A DNA stretch of 64,000 nt. Source: Streptomyces sp. 1-11. Lineage in GTDB: Bacteria; Actinomycetota; Actinomycetes; Streptomycetales; Streptomycetaceae. Below are positions 40,619-49,141 of this stretch, piece after piece. A program made the translations under genes and the position numbers. The notes beneath the pieces are model-generated. The model saw only the letters and a program-made list of their open reading frames with translations. It was not told the DNA's origin and did no database searches. Positions within the stretch are counted from its first letter, which is position 1. Each line of letters begins with the position of its first letter. The stretch lies in contig NZ_BJTV01000010.1 in NCBI RefSeq assembly GCF_007176755.1, forward strand, positions 231,988 through 295,987, read 5' to 3'.

Positions 40619-41187
40619 GGCCGCACCACCGCCAGCACGTAGCGCGCCCCGCCGGGGCCGGGGCAGCGGAACCGCGTCGGCCCGTACACCCGCATCCGCA
40701 GGCAGTCCCCGGCGCCGAGGGCGTGGCCGGTGTCCCCGACCGTCACCTCAAGGGTGCCGTCCAGGACCCACAGGTGCTGTTCCAGGCCGGGCACGGGCGG
40801 GCGGTCGTACGCGATGTCGGCGCCCTGGGTGAGCCGGCCCTCGACGAGTTCGCCGCGCAGGCCGCCGTGCGGCGGGGAGACGGACCGCCGTGCGAAGCCG
40901 GCGGCGGGGTCCTGCCAGAGCCGCTGATCGGCCGCCCTGACCAGCGCGGCCGGTTCCGCCTCGACCTCGCTGAGCAGCTGGGACATGGTGCGTCCGTAGA
41001 CGTGACAGAGACGGTTGAGGAGGGAGGCGGTGGCGCTGATCTCGGCGCGCTCGGCCCGGGAGAGGGTCGACCTGCTCACTCCGCTGCGTTCGGCCAGCTC
41101 GCCCATGGACCAGCCGCGGCCGGCACGGAGTTCGGCCAGCCGGGCGCCGATCCGGGCGTCCACGGAATCCGGGGACTCGGTTCTCAT
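40615..41187 (-). CDS. XRE-family regulator with C-terminal cupin
   Basis: 190 residues: N-terminal helix-turn-helix ('WSMGELAERSGVSRSTLSRAE', residues about 26-46) and C-terminal cupin (about 110-185, 'LEQHLWVLDGTLEVTV', 'LGAGDCLRMRVYGPTRF'). Such XRE-cupins bind a small ligand in the cupin and repress amine or amino-acid catabolism genes. ATG 41187 is leaderless (TAGCGT seven bases upstream) and lies inside a 31-bp palindrome, strongly suggesting autorepression. It is coupled to the GNAT gene downstream. Confidence 0.9.
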   Translation of the reverse strand: MRTESPDSVDARIGARLAELRAGRGWSMGELAERSGVSRSTLSRAERAEISATASLLNRLCHVYGRTMSQLLSEVEAEPAALVRAADQRLWQDPAAGFARRSVSPPHGGLRGELVEGRLTQGADIAYDRPPVPGLEQHLWVLDGTLEVTVGDTGHALGAGDCLRMRVYGPTRFRCPGPGGARYVLAVVRP

Positions 41188-41213
41188 ATCCGGGACGCTA
41201 TCCCTGATATGAG
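41183..41213. promoter_or_regulatory. 31-bp palindrome over -10 box and start codon of XRE-cupin gene
   Basis: CTCATATC-c-GGGA-cgcta-TCCC-t-GATATGAG: all 12 paired positions match. It contains the reverse-strand -10 TAGCGT (41200-41195) and the ATG (41187-41185). A bound repressor would cover the entire promoter, so autoregulation by the XRE protein is likely. Confidence 0.65.
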
Positions 41214-41222
41214 ACGGCCCTG

Positions 41223-42134
41223 TTACGGAAGGCTCACGCCCGCCGCCCGCCCCAGGGCCTGGAGCACCGGGCGGATCAGCGGGTGCCCCTCGGCGCCCCG
41301 GCGCACCGCCGCGAAGACCCGGCGGGTGGGGGCCACCCCGTCGACCGGGCGGACGACCACGCCCGCGAGGTCCATGCCGCGCAGCGCGGAGCGGGGCACG
41401 AGGGCCACGCCCGCGTCGGCCGCGGCGAGGGCGACCACGGCGCGGAAGTCGTCGGAGGAGTGCTCAAGCCGGGGCTGGAACCCGGCGCTCTCGCAGGCCA
41501 GGACGACCACGTCGTGGCAGGGGTTGCCCGGGTACGGCCCGATCCACACGTCCTTGGCCAGCTCGGCCAGGGGGACCTCCCCGGCGTCGGCGAGGCGGTG
41601 GCCCACCGGGAAGACCGCGTCGAAGGGCTCGGCGTACAGCGGCACATGGGTCAGCCGGGGGTCGTCGGCGGCCGGGGCGCCCCGGTACTCCACGGCCACG
41701 GCCACGTCGACCTGCCGGTCGAGCACCATCGGCAGGCTGGCGTCGCCCTCGGCGTCCTGGACCCGGATCCGTATCCCGGGCGCCGAGCAGGCCAGCCGGG
41801 CCACGGCGGGCGCCACCACCTCGGCGATGCCGGTGGCGAAGGCGGCCACGGTGACCGTGCCGGCCTCCCCCGAGCCGTAGGCGGCCAGCTCGGCCTCGGC
41901 CCGCTCGAGCTGGGCCAGGACGGCGTTGGTGTGGCTGAGCAGGATCTCGCCGGCCGGGGTCAGGCGCACGCCCTTGGCGCTCCGCTCGACCAGCCGGTGG
42001 CCGGTCTCCTGCTCCAGCGCGGTGAGCTGCTGGGAGACGGCGGAGGGGGTGAGGTAGAGCGCGGCGGCCGCCGCCGTGACCGTACGGTGGTCGGCCACCG
42101 CACGGAGGATGTGGAGCCGCCGCGCTTCGATCAT
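41223..42134 (-). CDS. LysR-family transcriptional regulator
   Basis: 303 residues: N-terminal winged helix-turn-helix ('TVTAAAAALYLTPSAVSQQLTAL' region, residues about 18-40) and a C-terminal periplasmic-binding-like effector domain (about 90-295). ATG 42134 is leaderless, with GATAAT seven bases upstream, and the start lies on the edge of a palindrome. It is 31 bases behind kbl in the same direction. The adjacency suggests control of the threonine-degradation genes, although LysR regulators are more often divergent from their targets; this link is inference. Confidence 0.9.
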   Translation of the reverse strand: MIEARRLHILRAVADHRTVTAAAAALYLTPSAVSQQLTALEQETGHRLVERSAKGVRLTPAGEILLSHTNAVLAQLERAEAELAAYGSGEAGTVTVAAFATGIAEVVAPAVARLACSAPGIRIRVQDAEGDASLPMVLDRQVDVAVAVEYRGAPAADDPRLTHVPLYAEPFDAVFPVGHRLADAGEVPLAELAKDVWIGPYPGNPCHDVVVLACESAGFQPRLEHSSDDFRAVVALAAADAGVALVPRSALRGMDLAGVVVRPVDGVAPTRRVFAAVRRGAEGHPLIRPVLQALGRAAGVSLP

Positions 42135-42154
42135 GGGGTCAATTATCGCCCCAT
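42133..42154. promoter_or_regulatory. Palindrome at LysR promoter and start codon
   Basis: ATGGGG-N10-CCCCAT (42133-42138 with 42149-42154) encloses the -10 box GATAAT (reverse strand, 42147-42142) and touches the LysR start codon. It fits a LysR-type autoregulatory site. It also occupies most of the 31-base gap after kbl. Confidence 0.5.
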
Positions 42155-42165
42155 GTCCGGGCCGG

Positions 42166-43365
42166 TCAGACCGCCAGTGCGGCGCGCGCCGCGACGAACG
42201 CGTCGACCGCCCGGTCCACGTCCTCGGTGGAGTGCGCGGCGGAGAGCTGGACGCGGATGCGGGCCTGGCCCTGCGGGACGACCGGGTAGGAGAAGCCGAT
42301 CACGTACACGCCCCGCTCCAGCAGCAGTTCCGCCATCCGGGCCGCCTCGGCCGCGTCGCCGATCATGACGGGCGCGATGGCGTGGTCGCCGGGGAGGACG
42401 TCGAAGCCCTCATCGGTCATCCGGCGGCGGAACAGCGCGGTGTTCTCGGCGAGCCGGACGCGCAGGTCGTCGGCGGACTCCAGCAGGTCGAGGACCTTCA
42501 GGGAGGCGGCGGCGATCACCGGGGCGAGGGTGTTGGAGAACAGGTACGGGCGCGAGCGCTGGCGCAGCAGGGCGACGATCTCGGCGCGGGCGGCGACATA
42601 GCCGCCGGAGGCGCCGCCGAGCGCCTTGCCGAGGGTGCCGGTGATGATGTCGACGCGGTCCATCACACCGTGCAGCTCCGGGGTGCCGCGGCCGGAGGGG
42701 CCGACGAAGCCGACGGCGTGCGAGTCGTCGACCATGACCATCGCGTCGTAGCGGTCGGCGAGGTCGCAGATCTCGGCGAGCGGCGCGACGTAGCCGTCCA
42801 TGGAGAAGACGCCGTCGGTGACGATCAGCTTGCGCCGGGCGCCGCCCTCGGTCGCCTCCTTCAGCCGGGCCTCCAGGTCCGCGAGGTCGCGGTTGGCGTA
42901 GCGGAAGCGGCGGGCCTTGGACAGCCGGATGCCGTCGATGATGGAGGCGTGGTTGAGGGCGTCGGAGATCACCGCGTCCTGCTCGCCGAGCAGGGTCTCG
43001 AAGACACCGCCGTTGGCGTCGAAGCAGGAGGAGTACAGGATGGTGTCCTCCTGCCCGAGGAAGGCCGCCAGGCGGGCCTCCAGCTCCTTGTGCACCTCCT
43101 GGGTGCCGCAGATGAAGCGGACCGAGGCCATGCCGTAGCCCCAGCGGTCGAGCGCCTCGTGGGCGGCGGCGACCACCTCGGGGTGGTCGGCGAGGCCGAG
43201 GTAGTTGTTGGCGCAGAAGTTGAGGACCTGGCCGGGGCGGCCGCCGGCGCTGACGTTGACGGTCGCGGACTGCGGGGTGTCGATGACCCGCTCGGGCTTG
43301 TGCAGACCGGCGGCGCGGATCTCTTCGAGGGTGGCGCGCAGGTCGTCACGGACAGAGGTGAACAT
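42166..43365 (-). CDS. kbl: Glycine C-acetyltransferase (2-amino-3-ketobutyrate CoA ligase)
   Basis: 399 residues, an alpha-oxoamine synthase of PLP fold type I. Landmarks: 'LNFCANNYLGLADHPEVV' at the start, 'FDANGGVFETLL', 'MVDDSHAVGFVGPSGRG' with the PLP-ring Asp and His, and 'TGTLGKALGGASGG' with the Schiff-base Lys. It cleaves 2-amino-3-ketobutyrate with CoA to glycine and acetyl-CoA, the second step of threonine degradation. It follows tdh by 47 bases in the same direction. The two form the classic tdh-kbl operon. Confidence 0.95.
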   Translation of the reverse strand: MFTSVRDDLRATLEEIRAAGLHKPERVIDTPQSATVNVSAGGRPGQVLNFCANNYLGLADHPEVVAAAHEALDRWGYGMASVRFICGTQEVHKELEARLAAFLGQEDTILYSSCFDANGGVFETLLGEQDAVISDALNHASIIDGIRLSKARRFRYANRDLADLEARLKEATEGGARRKLIVTDGVFSMDGYVAPLAEICDLADRYDAMVMVDDSHAVGFVGPSGRGTPELHGVMDRVDIITGTLGKALGGASGGYVAARAEIVALLRQRSRPYLFSNTLAPVIAAASLKVLDLLESADDLRVRLAENTALFRRRMTDEGFDVLPGDHAIAPVMIGDAAEAARMAELLLERGVYVIGFSYPVVPQGQARIRVQLSAAHSTEDVDRAVDAFVAARAALAV

Positions 43366-43412
43366 GAGGGACTCCAGCGAGTACGAGGGGGAGGGGCGAA
43401 CCGGGCCGGGGA

Positions 43413-44441
43413 TCAGGCGGTCCAGTCGAGGATGACCTTGCCGCCCGTGCCGGAGGCCGCGTCGGCGAAGGCCGCCTCGAAGTCGCGGTAGCCGTAGCGG
43501 CCGGTGATCACGGGGGCGAGGTCCAGGCCGCCCTCCAGCAGGACCGACATCGCGTACCAGGTCTCGAACATCTCGCGGCCGTAGATGCCCTTGATGGTGA
43601 TCATCGAGGTGACGACGCGCGCCCAGTCGACCGGGAACTCCTCGGCGGGCAGGCCGAGCATGGCGATCCGGCCGCCGTGCGTCATGTTGGCGATCATGTC
43701 CCGCATGGCCTCGGGGCGGCCGGACATCTCCAGGCCGATGTCGAAGCCCTCGCGCAGACCGAGTTCACGCTGCCCGTCCGCGATGGTGGTCGCGGCGACG
43801 TTCAGGGCGAGGCTGACGCCGATCTTGCGGGCCAGCTCCAGGCGCTCCTCGCTGACGTCGGTGATGACGACGTTGCGGGCGCCGGCGTGGCGGGCCACCG
43901 CCGCGGCCATCAGGCCGATCGGGCCGGCGCCGGTGATCAGGACGTCCTCGCCGACGAGCGGGAACGACAGCGCGGTGTGCACGGCGTTGCCGAACGGGTC
44001 GAAGATCGCGGCGACGTCGAGGTCGACGGGGACGCGGTGCACCCAGACGTTGGACGCCGGCAGCGCGACGTACTCGGCGAACGCGCCGTCCCGGCCCACG
44101 CCGAGTCCGACGGTCGCCCGGCACAGATGGCGCCGCCCGGCCAGGCAGTTGCGGCACTTGCCGCACACCAGGTGGCCCTCGCCGCTGACCCGGTCGCCGA
44201 CCCGGATGTCGGCGACGTCGCGGCCGGTCTCCACGACCTGCCCGACGAACTCGTGCCCCAGCACGAGCGGGGTGCGGATCGCCTGCTGCGCCCAGCCGTC
44301 CCATGCCCTGATGTGCAGGTCGGTGCCGCAGATACCGGTCCGCATGACCTTGATCAGCACATCACCGGGACCGATGGCGGGCTCCGGGACGTCCGTGAGC
44401 CAGAGCCCGGGCTCCGCCTTCTCCTTGACCAGCGCCTTCAA
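43413..44441 (-). CDS. tdh: L-threonine 3-dehydrogenase
   Basis: 342 residues, zinc-dependent medium-chain dehydrogenase. The catalytic site matches E. coli Tdh in numbering: Cys38 with Thr40 and His43 ('TGICGTDLH'), and His63-Glu64 in 'LGHEF'. The structural zinc loop is 'CGKCRNCLAGRRHLC', and 'ITGAGPIGLMAAAVARHAG' binds NAD+. It oxidises threonine to 2-amino-3-ketobutyrate, which is used by Kbl encoded next. First gene of the operon; the 200 bases between it and the GAF gene upstream include an AT-richer patch near 44560, where I see no definite promoter motif. Confidence 0.95.
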   Translation of the reverse strand: MKALVKEKAEPGLWLTDVPEPAIGPGDVLIKVMRTGICGTDLHIRAWDGWAQQAIRTPLVLGHEFVGQVVETGRDVADIRVGDRVSGEGHLVCGKCRNCLAGRRHLCRATVGLGVGRDGAFAEYVALPASNVWVHRVPVDLDVAAIFDPFGNAVHTALSFPLVGEDVLITGAGPIGLMAAAVARHAGARNVVITDVSEERLELARKIGVSLALNVAATTIADGQRELGLREGFDIGLEMSGRPEAMRDMIANMTHGGRIAMLGLPAEEFPVDWARVVTSMITIKGIYGREMFETWYAMSVLLEGGLDLAPVITGRYGYRDFEAAFADAASGTGGKVILDWTA

Positions 44442-44641
44442 CGCTACGGCTCCTGTGGGTGAGGTCCCGGCCCGCGGGCATGCCGAGCGGCCCGCACCGG
44501 GTCAGAGGGGTGGAATCACCCCGCAATCTGCCGTACGCGCGCACCGGGGTCCATCGATCTTTTCTTAACCGCCGCCTCAGCTTTCCTTCACGCCCCACGG
44601 GCGCGGACCGCGCCGCGCGCCCGGGGCCGGCGGGCGTCCCC

Positions 44642-45217
44642 TCACAGCGGCAGGCCGTCGCGCGCCGATCCCTCCAGGTGCGCGGCGAGTTCGGCGGCCA
44701 GCGACTTGATCGTCTCCAGCCCGGTCCTGCCCCAGGCCCGTGGGGCGACGTCGGCGGCGCACACCGTGCCCAGCGCCATGCCGGTGCTGTCGATGAGCGG
44801 GGCGCCCAGGTAGGAGCGGATGCCGTACTCGTCGACCACCGGATTGCCGGCGAAGCGCGGGTAGTCGCGGACGTCCTCCAGGACCAGGGCCTTGCGCCGG
44901 ACCACCACGTGGGGGCAGAAGCCGTGGTCGCGCGGCAGGAAGCGGCCGGCCCCGGGCCTGCCGCCGTCCTCCCGGACCGCGGGGGCGGCGCCCGGGGCGC
45001 GCAGGCCCGCGAAGAACTGGCGGTCCTCGCCGACGAAGTTCACCATCGCGTACGGCGCCCCGGTGAGCCGGGCGAGATGGTCCGCGAAGGCGTCGAGAGC
45101 GGGCTCGGCCCGCTCCCCCAGGCCGAGCCCGCGGAGTCTGGAGGCACGGGCGGGGGCGTCCTTGTCCTCGGGGGTGAGCAGCAGGCCCCTCACCGGACGG
45201 GGCGGCTCGTAGCTCAT
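44642..45217 (-). CDS. GAF-domain protein attached to the conservon
   Basis: 191 residues, almost entirely one GAF domain: 'FADHLARLTGAPYAMVNFVGEDRQFFAGL' in part, then 'HGFCPHVVVRRKALVLEDVRDYPRF', and 'IRSYLGAPLIDSTGMALGTVC'. A His/Cys pair in 'HGFCPHV' is characteristic of a widespread GAF subfamily and may bind a ligand or metal. No output domain is fused. It follows cvnD by 60 bases on the same strand, so it is probably the fifth gene of the conservon and may feed a signal to it. Confidence 0.87.
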   Translation of the reverse strand: MSYEPPRPVRGLLLTPEDKDAPARASRLRGLGLGERAEPALDAFADHLARLTGAPYAMVNFVGEDRQFFAGLRAPGAAPAVREDGGRPGAGRFLPRDHGFCPHVVVRRKALVLEDVRDYPRFAGNPVVDEYGIRSYLGAPLIDSTGMALGTVCAADVAPRAWGRTGLETIKSLAAELAAHLEGSARDGLPL

Positions 45218-45277
45218 GACCGTTCTCCGGCGTCGTGGACGTACCTCATGGGCGGCTCCGTCGGCGGTGTGGCTGGA

Positions 45278-45877
45278 TCACAGGTGGGCGCCGTGGCTCG
45301 GCGCGGGCGCCGTGGCGTGGGCGATGAGGTGGCGTACGAGGGCGAGCAGGGTCTGCACGCCCGAGCTGGAGATGCGGGCATCGCAGGGGACGACGGGGAT
45401 CCGCGGGTCGAGGTCGAGGGCGGCACGCACCTCCTCCGGGTCGTAGCGGTAGCCGCCGTCGAACTCGTTGACGGCGACGATGAAGGCGAGGCCGCGCTCC
45501 TCGAAGAAGTCCACCGCCGCGAAGCACTCCTGCAGGCGGCGGGTGTCGGCGAGGACGACCGCGCCGAGCGCCCCTTCCGACAGCTCGTCCCACATGAACC
45601 AGAACCGCTCCTGCCCCGGCGTGCCGAACAGGTAGAGCACGTGCCGCGGGTCGAGGGTGATCCGGCCGAAGTCCATGGCGACCGTCGTCTCGACCTTGTT
45701 CTCGATGCCGTCGAGGTTGTCGGTGGCGGCGCTGACGGTGGTGAGCAGCTCCTCGGTGCTGAGCGGGGCGATCTCGCTGACCGCTCCCACGAAGGTCGTC
45801 TTGCCGACCCCGAACCCGCCCGCCACGAGGATCTTCAGCGCCGTGGGGAACAGGTCAGAGCTGTCGTCGTAGTCCAT
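45278..45877 (-). CDS. cvnD: CvnD, conservon Ras-like GTPase
   Basis: 199 residues. G1 Walker A is 'AGGFGVGKTTFVGAV', G3 'LFGTPGQERFWFMW' (DxxG replaced by GTPGQ, typical of conservon GTPases), and G4 'VAVNEFDGG' in place of NKxD. CvnD acts as a G-protein-like switch with CvnA, B and C at the membrane and influences development or secondary metabolism in Streptomyces. ATG 45877 lies 23 bases inside the end of cvnC. Part of the four-gene set cvnA-B-C-D, transcribed leftward. Confidence 0.93.
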   Translation of the reverse strand: MDYDDSSDLFPTALKILVAGGFGVGKTTFVGAVSEIAPLSTEELLTTVSAATDNLDGIENKVETTVAMDFGRITLDPRHVLYLFGTPGQERFWFMWDELSEGALGAVVLADTRRLQECFAAVDFFEERGLAFIVAVNEFDGGYRYDPEEVRAALDLDPRIPVVPCDARISSSGVQTLLALVRHLIAHATAPAPSHGAHL

Positions 45878-46232
45878 CGAGCACTGCCTCCAGCAGAGAC
45901 CGGTCAGTGGGTGTGTGGCGGAAGACGGGCGGCTTGGTGGTCAGCGCCCCGCAGTCGACGAGGTCCGACAGCAGCACCTTGGTGACCACCGCGGGCAGTC
46001 TCAGGTGCGCGGCCACCTCGGCCACCGGGACGGGCGCCCGGCACACCTCGAGCGCCTGGGCGTGCTCGGGACCGAGGTAGCCGAGCGGGGTGACGCCGGT
46101 GGCCATCACCTGCGACAGCAGGTCGAGGGAGATGCTGGGCTCGGTGCGCCCGTCGCTGACCGTGAAGGGGCGCACCAGCCGTCCGGCGGCGTCGTCGAGC
46201 CAGGGCCCGTCGCCGGCTGCGGCCACCCTCAA
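45855..46232 (-). CDS. cvnC: CvnC, DUF742 protein
   Basis: 125 residues of the DUF742 winged-helix-like family: 'AGRLVRPFTVSDGRTEPS' at the start and 'VAEVAAHLRLPAVVTKVLLSDLVDCG' at the end (helix-turn-helix-like region), the usual third component of conservons. The start is read as TTG 46232, which overlaps the cvnB stop (TTGA); GTG 46226 is a reasonable alternative. It overlaps cvnD by 23 bases, so all three small conservon proteins are translationally coupled. Confidence 0.92.
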   Translation of the reverse strand: MRVAAAGDGPWLDDAAGRLVRPFTVSDGRTEPSISLDLLSQVMATGVTPLGYLGPEHAQALEVCRAPVPVAEVAAHLRLPAVVTKVLLSDLVDCGALTTKPPVFRHTPTDRSLLEAVLDGLRRQL

Positions 46233-46663
46233 GGCCGCGTCCCCGTGGGTTCGGCGGCGTGCCGGCGGGGCGCGGTCACCAGGTAGGGGCGCACGCTCTT
46301 GACCAGCATCGCCATCTCGTACCCCAGCACCGCGGCGTCGGCCTCGCGGCCGGCGAGCACGGCGAGGCAGGTGCCGGAGCCGGCCGTGGTGACGAAGAGC
46401 AGCGTCGTGTCGAGTTCCACGACGACCTGGCGGACGTCGCCGCCGTCGCCGAACCGGACGCCGGCGCTGCGGCCGAGGGAGTACAGGCCGGAGGCCAGGG
46501 CCGCCATGTGGTCGGCGCTGTCGGGATCGAGGCCGTGCACGGACTTCACCAGCCCGTCGCAGGACAGGAGCACCGCGCTGGAGGTGTGCGGTACGCGCTG
46601 CACGAGGCCGCTCAGCAGCCAGTCGAGGTCGGATGCCTGGGCGGTCGGCGCATCGCTCGCCAT
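46229..46663 (-). CDS. cvnB: CvnB, roadblock/LC7-domain protein
   Basis: 144 residues with one roadblock/LC7 fold: 'LDWLLSGLVQRVPHTSSAVLLSCDG' (in pieces) at the N-terminus and 'MAALASGLYSLGRSAGVRFGDGG' in the middle, as in MglB-like partners of small GTPases. ATG 46663 is preferred to the in-frame start 33 codons upstream because AAGGAG precedes it at about 10 bases and the Pro-rich upstream stretch lacks any conserved pattern. It interacts with CvnD in characterised conservons. Confidence 0.93.
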   Translation of the reverse strand: MASDAPTAQASDLDWLLSGLVQRVPHTSSAVLLSCDGLVKSVHGLDPDSADHMAALASGLYSLGRSAGVRFGDGGDVRQVVVELDTTLLFVTTAGSGTCLAVLAGREADAAVLGYEMAMLVKSVRPYLVTAPRRHAAEPTGTRP

Positions 46664-46758
46664 GGTGGATCGACTCCTTGGGGTACGAGGACCAGCGGGA
46701 GCGCTGGGGCTTGGGGTGCTGGGGACGGGGGCGGGGCCCGTGGGACCGGTCGGCGGGG

Positions 46759-48762
46759 TCATCCGGCCGGCGTGCTCCCGCCGGGGCGGCCGGCGCCTTC
46801 GGCGGCGGGCGAGTGGACGTGCTGCGGGGCCGCGGGCCGCGGATCGGGCTCCGTGTCCTGCTGCGCCTCGGCCAGCCCCGTGCCGCGCTGGAAGGCGGCC
46901 ATCAGCCCGGGGTCGTGGCCCGCGACGGGTCCGGTGTCCTGCCGCGGGGCGGGGCCGCCGCGCAACTGGGGGACGATGTGCTCCTGGGCGCGGCGGCGCG
47001 GCAGCCCGGGTCTGCCCATGGTGCCGCGCACGGCCGTGGCGGCGCGCGGGGCGGGCAGGACGCCCGCGCGCGACTCGGCCGCCGACCGGTGCTCGGGCCC
47101 GACGCCCGGTACCGCCTCGGCGGGGTCGGCCCGCTTCTCCCGCGCGGCCCGCACGGGAAGCGGTGCCGGGGCGGCGCCGTCGGGCGCCGGTCCGCTCCGC
47201 CCGGCTTCGCCGCGGGCGGTCGCGCCGTGCGTCCCGTCCGGGTGCGTACTCCCCTTCCGCTCAACGGCGTTCAGGTCGCCGGGGTGCCCGGTTGCGCGCA
47301 GCGCGTGCCGCCGCCGGCCGGTGGCCGGGACCGGGACTGGGGCTGCGTCCGGCGCGGGCTCCGGCGCGGGCCCTTCGCCGCCCGGACCGGTTCCGGCGGC
47401 CCGCTCCGCGTCCGCCGGTCCGGATGCGTTCCCGAACGCCGTCGTGGCGTACGGGACTTGGGCGGGTGGCGTAGATCGCCCCTGCATCGCCGGATCCCGG
47501 GGCTGCGGCACCGCCGCCCCGCCGGCCTCGGCCCCGGCCGCCTCGGCCGCCCCGGGTGCCGTGCCCAACAGGGCCTGGGGGACTACGAGTACGGCCTGTA
47601 CGCCGCCGTAGATGTTGCTCTGCAGACGCACCGAGATGCCGTGCCGCCGGGCGAGCTGGGAGACCACGTAGAGCCCGATGCGGCCGTCGGCCAGCAGGCT
47701 GGCCACGTTGACCTGGTCGGGGTCGGCGAGCAGGGCGTTCATCCGGTGCTGCTCGCCGACGGGCATGCCGAGCCCGCGGTCCTCGACCTCCACGGCGAGC
47801 CCGGCGGTGACGAGGTTGGCGCGGAGCAGCACCTGGGTGTGCGGGGCGGAGAACACCGTCGCGTTCTCGACGAGTTCGGCGAGCAGGTGGATGACGTCGG
47901 CCACGGCGTGGCCGCGCAGTTCGCCGTCGACGGGCGGGACCAGTCTGACCCGGGAGTACTGCTCGACCTCGGCGATGGCCGAACGCAGCACCTCGGTCAT
48001 GTCCACCGGGTTGCTCCACTGCCGCCGGGACACCGCGCCGCCGAGCACGGCGAGGTTCTCGGCGTGCCGCCGGATCCGGGTGGCGAGGTGGTCGACGTGG
48101 AACAGGCCCTTGAGCAGATCGGGGTCCTCGATCTCGTTCTCCAGGTCGTCGAGGATCGAGATCTCCCGGTGCACCAGGGACTGCAGCCGGCGTGCCAGGT
48201 TGACGAAGACCTCCAGCTTCTGTTCGCTGCCGGCCTGGCTGGAGAGCTGGGCGGCCCGCACGACGGCGGTGACGGCGCCGTCGTGCGCCCGGGCCAGGTC
48301 GGCGGCGAGCAGGTCGAGGTCATCGGCGTCCGCGGGCGGCCGGCGGCCCGGCCCACGCCTGGCCGGCGCCTCACCCTGCCGCAACGCTTCGACCAGGGCG
48401 TGCAGTTCGGCCTCGCCTCGGGCGGCGCCGCGGCGCAGGGCGTCGACCCGGTCGGCGACCGAGCGGGCGGCGCGGTCGGCGGCCACGGCGGCGATCAGGA
48501 CGCCCGCGGCGGTCACCGCCATCGCTCCGGCCAGCACGGCCCACAGCGCGGGGCCCGGGCGGGCGCCGGTGGAGCGGACGGTGAACAGGACGGCGGCGGT
48601 GGCGCTGAGGGCGACGGCGACGGGCGGCAGCACGGCGAGCCGCATGAGCTGGGGCCGTATGTGCGTCTCGGGCAGTGCGGGAGCGGGTCGGGCGACCGGT
48701 CTTCCGTGGCGGCCGCCCTCACGGCGGTCGGCACGGGCGGCCGGTGCACGGAGATGAGACAT
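46759..48762 (-). CDS. cvnA: CvnA, conservon membrane histidine kinase-like protein
   Basis: 667 residues from ATG 48762 (GAGG six bases upstream). Two membrane helices (about 40-60 and 65-90), a coiled-coil linker, a nitrate-sensor-like dimerisation region with 'NLARRLQSLVHREISILDDLE' in part (residues about 190-215), then a HATPase_c fold: 'ELVENATVFSAPHT' (N box), 'VEDRGLGM' (G1) and 'GLYVVSQLARRHGI' (G2). The last 230 residues are Pro/Ala-rich and look disordered, which is usual for CvnA. There is no clear phospho-acceptor His in a canonical H-box. 95 bases separate it from cvnB. Confidence 0.92.
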   Translation of the reverse strand: MSHLRAPAARADRREGGRHGRPVARPAPALPETHIRPQLMRLAVLPPVAVALSATAAVLFTVRSTGARPGPALWAVLAGAMAVTAAGVLIAAVAADRAARSVADRVDALRRGAARGEAELHALVEALRQGEAPARRGPGRRPPADADDLDLLAADLARAHDGAVTAVVRAAQLSSQAGSEQKLEVFVNLARRLQSLVHREISILDDLENEIEDPDLLKGLFHVDHLATRIRRHAENLAVLGGAVSRRQWSNPVDMTEVLRSAIAEVEQYSRVRLVPPVDGELRGHAVADVIHLLAELVENATVFSAPHTQVLLRANLVTAGLAVEVEDRGLGMPVGEQHRMNALLADPDQVNVASLLADGRIGLYVVSQLARRHGISVRLQSNIYGGVQAVLVVPQALLGTAPGAAEAAGAEAGGAAVPQPRDPAMQGRSTPPAQVPYATTAFGNASGPADAERAAGTGPGGEGPAPEPAPDAAPVPVPATGRRRHALRATGHPGDLNAVERKGSTHPDGTHGATARGEAGRSGPAPDGAAPAPLPVRAAREKRADPAEAVPGVGPEHRSAAESRAGVLPAPRAATAVRGTMGRPGLPRRRAQEHIVPQLRGGPAPRQDTGPVAGHDPGLMAAFQRGTGLAEAQQDTEPDPRPAAPQHVHSPAAEGAGRPGGSTPAG

Positions 48763-48996
48763 CTGCGTCCTCGTACTGGTCCGTCGGCCTGGTTCGCCCA
48801 GGCCCTGCGTCGGGCGACGGACACTCACAGTAGTCGTCTGTGCATCAGGTGCGACGGGCAGTCGGCAAAGTCCCCCGGGCAGCGTCCCGCTCTGGTATGA
48901 GGCGTCGTACGACAGACCGACGACCGCGCCGGGCCGACGGGGCAGACCCGTAAAGAGTCGATCCGACCTGGTCAGAAGTGGTCGGAACCAAGCAGC

Positions 48997-49031
48997 GGGG
49001 GCCGGTAGCACTGGTGTGCGTACCGGCCCCC
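48997..49031 (-). terminator. Hairpin downstream of the pyruvyl transferase gene
   Basis: Perfect 11-bp stem GGGGGCCGGTA / TACCGGCCCCC with a 13-base loop, 110 bases after the stop of the gene at 49142. It lies in the 379-base gap between cvnA and that gene; the rest of the gap must carry the cvnA promoter, which I cannot place confidently. Confidence 0.7.
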
Positions 49032-49141
49032 GGAAAGGCCGCCGAGCGGATCGCGGTGTCTGGCCGACACGGACGCCGCGGGCGGTGGCCGCGGCAGCGG
49101 AACCGCGATCAGTCACCTTCCGTCACTCGCGGCGGGCCCCG

